Made by a program: the position numbers and the translations under genes. The notes beneath the pieces are model-generated. The model was not told where the DNA came from, did not search any database, and saw only the letters and a program-made list of their open reading frames with translations. From Idiomarina aquatica (GTDB lineage: Bacteria; Pseudomonadota; Gammaproteobacteria; Enterobacterales; Alteromonadaceae), in NCBI RefSeq assembly GCF_004362895.1, contig NZ_SNXI01000010.1, forward strand, positions 19,821 through 83,820: a stretch of 64,000 bases of DNA, read 5' to 3'. Below are positions 59,901-64,000 of this stretch, one piece after another; within the stretch, counting starts at the first letter, position 1; each line of letters begins with the position of its first letter.

Positions 59901-60139
59901 GCAAGTTGGTTGGTCGCCCCACCTTTGGTGCGGTAATCAGTACCGGCGCTGAACGTCTTGTTGATGGGTCTATTATCAGAATGCCATTTAGAGGCTGGTG
60001 GGTTAAGGAATCCGACGCCAATATGGACTTTACCCCGGCACAGCCCGATATCGAGGTATTCAACCCGCCGGCTTATAAAGCCAAAAACGTGGATCCGCAG
60101 TTAAAACGTGCGGTTGATGAGTTATTGAAAACTCTGTAG
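56933..60139 (+). CDS. Tricorn-type S41 protease, exported
   Basis: A 1068-residue protease of the tricorn type. A signal peptide (about 1-18, ending ASAS) is followed by two beta-propellers built of TolB/WD-like repeats (ISPDGTRIAFSYQGDIWTM and later copies; about 25-620), an acidic linker near 545-560, a helical core, a PDZ domain (about 755-845) and the S41 catalytic domain. The catalytic His is in NASHMGLYRG and the Ser in SYSNAEIFSHAY. It should be a large periplasmic peptidase. A strong terminator follows. Confidence 0.92.
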   Translation: MKRLLTSLLVSAALGASASDGSSERPLIMQPEISPDGTRIAFSYQGDIWTMSTSGTNPNRLTIHEGYESSPKWSKDGSSIAFSSDRFGNDDVFIMPSEGGRPDRLTYHSAPDRVLGFSNDNQVLFNTRRLYAEVEREWEVYGVAPTDDATESRYMDALGFDAVVSPDGTKIAFVRSTARVSREDYRGPANRNIWIYDTETSEYEQLTDFDGNDFMPKWSSNNELYFISARAGKYNVFKQKLGSRRATQVTDESEFGVEHFSIDKQANHLVYQAADKVKLVADGKSSSLDLSIPTDFRFDPVTKKSTTDSLDEYSVSPDGKLISYVVRGDLFVKRNDKEDKRSVRLTTGAARDRDVTWLDDNTLLFVSDRDGQNDIFALTSADSEEPNLFKSLKHSVTPVTRTDAQESQPLVSPDGKKVAYREGRGKLIVADITADKSLTNRVTLLDGWATPSGISWSPDSNWLAYAKSDLSFNSEVFIHAADNSQEPVNVSMHPKGDYSPVWSPDGSKLGFTSMRNNGDYDIWFAWLTESDWQRSKEEWKRDEFVDETADAKKDEDDSEVDEKAVEPMQIDLDRIYERLVQVTRFAGNESGLAFDKEGEHVYYTIGGAGRQNFKMDQDLFKIKWNGEDKKQVIEGNKSPRSLSLSNDGKHLFALTGKGQLVKVDTKKDKPETLSTVSQQNIEHMAERAQIFDEAWQALNAGFYDPEFHDNDWQELKEKYRPLALKASTKEDFQYIFNLMLGQVNASHMGLYRGENQKQTQKTQTGLVGVEVIPTDAGLEVTSVLNKSPAARDDSRLQVGDVITQVNQQSVKDTNFYELLNGYANQRVLLNIKRANEDTEVVLWPTTSLSDEKYDNWVETRRAMTEEYSDGRLGYLHIRGMNWTSFERFERELMAAGYGKDGIVIDVRYNGGGWTTDYLMAVLNVEQHAYTIPRGATDDLDKDQKKFRDKYPYSERLPLSAWTKPSIAMSNENSYSNAEIFSHAYKALGIGKLVGRPTFGAVISTGAERLVDGSIIRMPFRGWWVKESDANMDFTPAQPDIEVFNPPAYKAKNVDPQLKRAVDELLKTL

Positions 60140-60165
60140 AGCGTTTTATTGAGAGGTAAAGAGGG

Positions 60166-60199
60166 AAAGTGAGCTCTGTCGCAGGGGCTCACTTTTTTT
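60166..60199 (+). terminator. Rho-independent terminator of the tricorn gene
   Basis: AAAGTGAGC at 60166-60174 pairs with GCTCACTTT at 60187-60195, and a run of seven T (60193-60199) follows. The A run before the stem also offers a T tract to the converging minus-strand gene. Confidence 0.9.
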
Positions 60200-60224
60200 G
60201 TGGTAAAACGTTAGTTCTGAGTCG

Positions 60225-60962
60225 CTATAGTCTGAATCGTGCATAAAGCGGGTTGTGATCAGACACTTTACTGGTATCTATCGCTAATGTTTCCTGCAAT
60301 GCCAGATCGCGATAAAAGATGAAGTCGAGCGGATGTTGTCGGTAGGCCTTAACATGATGAGGGTCGACCATAATTGCTTGCCGAAGACCCACACTGCGAC
60401 AGAACTGCAACAAGCTTAGCCGGCGCTGGCGACTCCACACGTTAAAATCACCCGCCACAATAAGCGGTCCTTTATGTTCTAGTATTTCTTCTTTGATAAG
60501 CTCTATTTCTTGGGAAAACTGGCGCGCACGAACAAAGTTAATCGCGTGAACATTGACGACCAGCAGTGAGCCGCCCTCTGCCAACGAGTGATGAGAGAGC
60601 ATGTAACTTTTATGAGTTGCGAACATGCCTTCGCGCTTGCTGCTCAGCCGAGCCTGAGCTTCTTTAAACGCATAACCGCTTGCCGTAAGAACACCATAGA
60701 CAGAGCGCCGGGTTTGCATATTCGGCGCCACCGCATAAGACCAGCTCGGCAGCAGCCAATTATTTTTTGCGCTCAGCTTCACCTCCTGGAGTAACAAAAA
60801 CAAACTCGGGTAGTCTGTTAAAACGCGTGATAAAGTGCGCTGAAACTCTGGCTTTTCGGTCAGTTTTTGCGTATTCCAGCACAGCACGCCAAACTCTTCC
60901 CCATGATGAATAGGGTGTTTGTGAATAAACTGCTGAGGAAATAAAACTTTGGGTTTAAGCAC
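60225..60962 (-). CDS. Endonuclease/exonuclease/phosphatase (EEP) family protein
   Basis: A 245-residue EEP-fold hydrolase related to E. coli YafD. Metal and catalytic residues appear as LLQEVK (Glu), NVHAINF, AGDFNVWSRQRR (Asp-x-Asn), LDFIFYR and the C-terminal SDHNPLYARF (Asp-His). It lacks a signal peptide and membrane helix. It could act on nucleic acid or phosphodiesters; the substrate is not evident. It converges on the tricorn gene. Confidence 0.88.
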   Translation of the reverse strand: MLKPKVLFPQQFIHKHPIHHGEEFGVLCWNTQKLTEKPEFQRTLSRVLTDYPSLFLLLQEVKLSAKNNWLLPSWSYAVAPNMQTRRSVYGVLTASGYAFKEAQARLSSKREGMFATHKSYMLSHHSLAEGGSLLVVNVHAINFVRARQFSQEIELIKEEILEHKGPLIVAGDFNVWSRQRRLSLLQFCRSVGLRQAIMVDPHHVKAYRQHPLDFIFYRDLALQETLAIDTSKVSDHNPLYARFRL

Positions 60963-61030
60963 ACGCCCGCCTCGTTAATAACCAACCTTTAGTACGTTAT
61001 CTTGGCATCGATGGTTTTATCGAGTGTTCT

Positions 61031-62335
61031 CTAAAGTCGTTGGCTGTACCTGCGCATACCATTGAAAATGGGTTCAGCAATAAAACTGGGGAACGACTCA
61101 GGTAAATCGCGAGTAACTTGCTCTATGACACTCTCAGTTCCTTCAGCCATATCGTCTAATATCTCGTTCATAGCGTCTTGGCTAAAACCAACCTCTTTAG
61201 CGGTTGCCAGAAAGTGCTCTCGACGGATCATTCGGCATTCGTACTTTCTGCCATGGCTCCCCTTAAGCGACATGGCAAGCTTTAGGTCTTTTTCGTGCAG
61301 ACCCTTTTTATTAATAGCAGGAAACGCCGATAGGATATCGTAGAGTGGCGTTAAGCGATATCGGTTTTCACGCTCTATAAAAACAGAAAAGTTTTTGGCA
61401 TGGCCGTCTGTCGCGCCCAACAACCAAAATAAGACTTGCGCACGCATGAAGGTATAACGATCCTCAATAGGTGTAACCGACCCTAGCAGCTCCTTCATAA
61501 TTTGCGAAACTGCAGGACCGCCATCGGTTTCATATTTTCTTGCCGGTGATGTACCAGTCACCTGGCAAAAGTCCTCTTGCGGAAGACGTATTATCCATGA
61601 CCCGTCTGGGCTTTGCTTACGGTCAAAACGCTCTACGGCAAGCGCTTTCATACCATCAGGCGTAATGACTTCGCAATTTGCGGCTTTAAACCCATACGCT
61701 TTTGCAATTTGCAGACATAAGTATTCGTTCTCAACGCTATGTCGCATGTCAATAACTCGGTCATGAGACTGTATCTCACCGATGGGTAGCTTGATAATGT
61801 GAGTCGTTGGTGTCGCGTTGTGGGGCAAGCACCACTGCCCGTTGTGAAATAATAAAGCGGTTTTCTCCTGGGCACCTGCAAGAGAAATGCGAAAATCAGC
61901 CTCACCTCTTAACATACCCAGCGGGGTTTTGGATTGATATCCCCTCAAGATTCTCGCTAATTGCTTTTCAGATAGAGGGCTCAGGTCAATGCACTTTAAA
62001 TTGGGTGGCTGTGTCTTATGAGGTAAGAGCTGTATAGCGCCAACACAGTCCCGGCCGATTTGGGTTAAAATATCAAATGGCTCAGTAGAGTCAGCCTGAA
62101 AACGTGCAACGATTCGCTCGCGAATTTCCCGGGAGTCGGGAAGTAGGTTGTCAAAATAATTATAAACTTCTGGTCCCGGATAGGGCTTGCTCCGAAGCGG
62201 CAGTGACAGTGATATACAGCGTCGCCCCGGCGAATCCAGCCAGCTTTCATCATAGCCAAACGTATTCGCCCCGCTCCTGCTACGCCCGTACTCACCCACT
62301 TTTAGACCGTTCATGTAAACATCTAGTTTATCCAT
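61031..62335 (-). CDS. hipA: HipA-type Ser/Thr kinase toxin
   Basis: A 434-residue HipA toxin. The ATP-loop region is FRISLAGAQEKTALL, with Ser151 in the place of the E. coli autophosphorylated Ser150; TTHIIKLP follows. The catalytic loop is GATDGHAKNFSVF and the metal Asp is in PLYDILSAF. E. coli HipA phosphorylates glutamyl-tRNA synthetase and stops translation. It starts 3 nt after hipB and shares its transcript. All key kinase residues look intact. Confidence 0.95.
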   Translation of the reverse strand: MDKLDVYMNGLKVGEYGRSRSGANTFGYDESWLDSPGRRCISLSLPLRSKPYPGPEVYNYFDNLLPDSREIRERIVARFQADSTEPFDILTQIGRDCVGAIQLLPHKTQPPNLKCIDLSPLSEKQLARILRGYQSKTPLGMLRGEADFRISLAGAQEKTALLFHNGQWCLPHNATPTTHIIKLPIGEIQSHDRVIDMRHSVENEYLCLQIAKAYGFKAANCEVITPDGMKALAVERFDRKQSPDGSWIIRLPQEDFCQVTGTSPARKYETDGGPAVSQIMKELLGSVTPIEDRYTFMRAQVLFWLLGATDGHAKNFSVFIERENRYRLTPLYDILSAFPAINKKGLHEKDLKLAMSLKGSHGRKYECRMIRREHFLATAKEVGFSQDAMNEILDDMAEGTESVIEQVTRDLPESFPSFIAEPIFNGMRRYSQRL

Positions 62336-62338
62336 TGT

Positions 62339-62593
62339 TTACCACTCTTCAGTCCATTCTGACGAATCGCCCTGGCTTCCGGCGTCTCGCGTATTTATAT
62401 CTATTTTTAAATTAAGCGCGGCCAGAATCTTAAAGAAGGTCTCTAGTTTGCAGGATTGGGGTTTATTTTCGAAATCCGACACTGTGGCAACACGAATGCC
62501 CACAAGCTTTGCAATATCAGACTGAGTGAGGCCGCTTTTACTGCGGTAGTCCTTTATAAACGCACTAAGCTGCTCAGGTCTTGTGATATTCAT
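62339..62593 (-). CDS. hipB: HipB-type antitoxin (XRE family)
   Basis: An 84-residue DNA-binding antitoxin. The helix-turn-helix is SGLTQSDIAKLVGIRVATVSDFE (given as positions 19-41), followed by a dimerisation segment with FFKILAALNLKIDI and an acidic tail. It binds HipA and represses the operon. Upstream, three copies of CCGTATA may be its operators. Confidence 0.9.
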   Translation of the reverse strand: MNITRPEQLSAFIKDYRSKSGLTQSDIAKLVGIRVATVSDFENKPQSCKLETFFKILAALNLKIDINTRDAGSQGDSSEWTEEW

Positions 62594-62602
62594 GATATTT
62601 AC

Positions 62603-62679
62603 CCGTATAGTCGCCGTTCAGATTAGACTCTAAGTATACGGTAAAGCGTAATACTAGCAAGTATACTCTATACCGTATA
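62603..62679. promoter_or_regulatory. Candidate HipB operators (repeated CCGTATA)
   Basis: CCGTATA occurs at 62603-62609 and 62673-62679, and inverted as TATACGG at 62635-62641. AAGTATAC at 62632-62639 and again around 62659-62666 adds symmetry. All lie just upstream of the hipB start. Multiple operators with spaced half-sites are typical for HipB. The motif differs from the E. coli one. Confidence 0.5.
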
Positions 62680-62699
62680 AAAAAGATAAATACGCTATA

Positions 62700-63121
62700 G
62701 AGTAAAATGGTAAATTATGTTGAACTCTGAAAAGGCCGATGACCATTGTTACTGGGTTCTGAAGAACATAAGTTGAATTAACTATATGGAGTTGGCCAGA
62801 TTTAGTTTGCCACAACACTTAGTCTTTTCTGAATTCAGGTAGAGAAGGTTAAGCGAGCTTCCGGTGAGTCTGTTGAGCGCGCTTATTGCCTTTACTTTAA
62901 AGCAAAACTTGCTATCCGCCTATGGAACTTCCTATTGTTAAAATCATCACTGCTGACTTGGCATTGAACCGTTCGCTTTAATAGGCCTGATTTAAGCTTC
63001 ATTAATTATACCCCACCTTTGAACCATATCGTCAGTCAGTCCAGTTGTCTATCCCCCCACCCCATTTGGACGCCTAGACATCCATAAGCAGTTTTGCTAT
63101 TATATCTCCCGCATTAAGAGA
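62700..63121. other. Gene-poor stretch between hipB and the leader RNA
   Basis: No believable coding frame, tRNA or repeat was found in this roughly 420-nt stretch. It contains a C-rich run near 63050-63062 and an AT-rich TATTATAT near 63098-63105, which could be a -10 element for the genes downstream. Its composition seems slightly lower in GC than its neighbours. Nothing more can be supported. Confidence 0.4.
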
Positions 63122-63209
63122 AGAGCGATGCTCTCGCCAACCTGCCGGTCTGGGTAAGGTGGTTACTAAGGAGTTCCTTAGGATGTGCCTGTCGATGTCA
63201 GGAACCATC
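63122..63209 (+). ncRNA. Potential structured 5' leader RNA with three-way junction
   Basis: AGAGC-GAT-GCTCT forms a hairpin at 63122-63134. Further on, GGTGGTT (63158-63164) can pair with AACCATC (63203-63209) with one G-U pair and so close two inner hairpins: CTAAGG-AGTT-CCTTAG (63166-63181) and CCTG-TCGATGT-CAGG (63188-63202). The fold lies 61 nt before the next ATG. No known riboswitch class was recognised. It may be a leader control element or a small RNA. Confidence 0.45.
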
Positions 63210-63270
63210 AGACACACATTGCATTGCTCTCCTTACTTGCACTTTGTTTAACGCAATTAAGGAGATACCC

Positions 63271-63657
63271 ATGAGTCATCCCCATGACTATAAGCGCGAA
63301 AACGCCCCTAAAGCTTACTTAAAGCGTGAGTTTGTCGAGCCAGTGCCGAATCAAATCACGTTTGCTGCAATGATAGGCTCGTACCGCATTTTTGTACTCG
63401 ACTTATCCCAGCATTACTCTGCAATCAAGTCCAGTGCAGGCGAGCCCTACATTTGTTCGGCTATTCAAGAAGACTCAAGCGGTGTGCATCGTATTCGCGG
63501 CACCGTTAGTCATTATATTTTGGTAGTCGATAACAAAACACTTGCGCGCTATGACACCGACGGCCGCTTTATCGATGAGACTGGCGATATTCCTTTACCA
63601 ACTGCAAGAAGCAGTGCTCGGTTAAAGGGTAAAAACTCATCCCTGCAATTGAAGTAA
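63271..63657 (+). CDS. Unrecognised small protein, possible accessory gene 1
   Basis: A 128-residue protein that I do not recognise. It begins MSHPHDYKRENAPKAYLKRE and has alternating hydrophobic strands in the middle (TFAAMIGSYRIFVLDL; HYILVVDNKTLARYD), which suggests a mostly beta fold. No membrane helix, signal or metal motif is seen; the tail is basic and Ser-rich. AAGGAG lies just before ATG 63271; the longer frame from 63244 includes this site and is unlikely. It is followed 25 nt later by another small gene and preceded by a possible structured leader. Confidence 0.6.
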   Translation: MSHPHDYKRENAPKAYLKREFVEPVPNQITFAAMIGSYRIFVLDLSQHYSAIKSSAGEPYICSAIQEDSSGVHRIRGTVSHYILVVDNKTLARYDTDGRFIDETGDIPLPTARSSARLKGKNSSLQLK

Positions 63658-63682
63658 TTAGGTGTTTAATAAGGAGGCTGTC

Positions 63683-63916
63683 ATGCAATCGATTTGGAAC
63701 TATGTTGAAAATCAAGCGTTGCTTAACTGGAAAGAGCATTGCCGTCGTGTAGAGCGCTACGAAGAGGGTACAAAGTTCATCCGTGAAGGGCTAAATGAGT
63801 TGGGTCTACCAGGTAAAAGTAGTATTGAGCGACTGAATAAACTCAAAACATTCCTGGGTTATACCAACCAACAAGCGGCCGACTCTTTGGTTATTGATGC
63901 AAAAGGGCCTTGTTGA
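63683..63916 (+). CDS. Unrecognised small protein, possible accessory gene 2
   Basis: A 77-residue protein of unknown family that begins MQSIWNYVENQALLNWKEHC. It is predicted to be mostly helical and charged (RRVERYEEGTKFIREGLNEL), and the C-terminal KLKTFLGYTNQQAADSLVID could be a short helix-turn-helix, but this is not a clear match. AAGGAGG gives a strong ribosome site for ATG 63683. It lies 25 nt after the previous small gene, so the two are likely co-transcribed. Confidence 0.55.
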   Translation: MQSIWNYVENQALLNWKEHCRRVERYEEGTKFIREGLNELGLPGKSSIERLNKLKTFLGYTNQQAADSLVIDAKGPC

Positions 63917-64000
63917 TCAAATCATTATTGAGGGTAAACTCCCCCTTTCCCCAACTCGGGGTTAGCGCACCATTTCGCTCACAGGCATACCAAGGCGTGT
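63917..64000. other. Window end, non-coding
   Basis: No gene can be supported in the last 84 nt. A small C/G-rich inverted repeat (CCCC-AACTC-GGGG, about 63950-63962) has no T tract. The next feature lies outside the window. Confidence 0.3.

Noticed and set aside
63158..63209. Integron attC site in the region before the last genes
   Set aside because: The hairpins suggested it, but no matching R'/R'' core sites (GTTRRRY and its complement) were found in the right places.
63948..63962. Terminator at the window end
   Set aside because: The CCCC/GGGG repeat has only four base pairs and no T tract.

Overview
The window reads as chromosomal DNA of a marine gammaproteobacterium, most likely Idiomarina/Pseudidiomarina or a close Alteromonadales relative. 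This is inferred from gene content (class II ilvC, ilvGM, YbiT, YeeN, OmpW, OprC, a SUF operon of order BCDSATE); no rRNA or marker search was possible. Genes are densely packed on both strands, often with 4-nt ATGA overlaps. I saw no tRNA, rRNA, insertion sequence or CRISPR array.

Region 1 (1-6182, +): a tight run of trhP (5' end outside the window), a YfhL-type ferredoxin, the oxygen sensor fnr, glutaryl-CoA dehydrogenase, a fused E1 alpha-beta 2-oxoacid dehydrogenase and a FabD-like acyltransferase. Region 2 (6179-15708): deoD, a small DUF2892 membrane protein behind two near-consensus FNR boxes, an OprC-type copper receptor followed by a RegB/RegA-like redox two-component pair, ompW (also behind an FNR-like box), yeeN, a triple-PAS diguanylate cyclase, a DUF2892-trxC pair and a bicupin. 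Region 3 (15804-21854, +): sufBCDSATE behind a promoter that overlaps a very good IscR type-1 site.

Region 4 (21851-35145): a minus-strand operon (prolyl oligopeptidase lipoprotein, SPFH protein, PepSY lipoprotein, cytochrome b561); a plus-strand pair of a PhoD-like phosphatase and a homologue of the animal calcium-activated nucleotidase CANT1; and a minus-strand operon of SDR, flippase-like membrane protein, a fusion of a degenerate phosphoesterase to a GT4 glycosyltransferase, and an MIO aromatic amino acid lyase. A second SDR diverges from it. Region 5 (35257-54842): ybiT, then a compact block for branched-chain amino acids and threonine: ilvY/ilvC, ilvL-ilvGMDA, leuL-leuABCD and thrL-thrABC. 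Three of these operons start with a leader peptide followed by a rho-independent attenuator. Threonine from thrABC feeds IlvA, and the IlvGM/C/D pathway feeds leuABCD, so almost the whole route is in one place; ilvE is absent here.

Region 6 (54943-64000): rhlE, a deletion scar joining the 3' remains of two divergent genes (an SDR and mipA), a large tricorn-type protease, an EEP-family hydrolase, a hipBA toxin-antitoxin pair with repeated operator-like motifs, a roughly 680-bp gene-poor stretch that ends in a potential three-way-junction RNA leader, and two unrecognised small genes. The stretch beyond 61 kb looks like an accessory segment.
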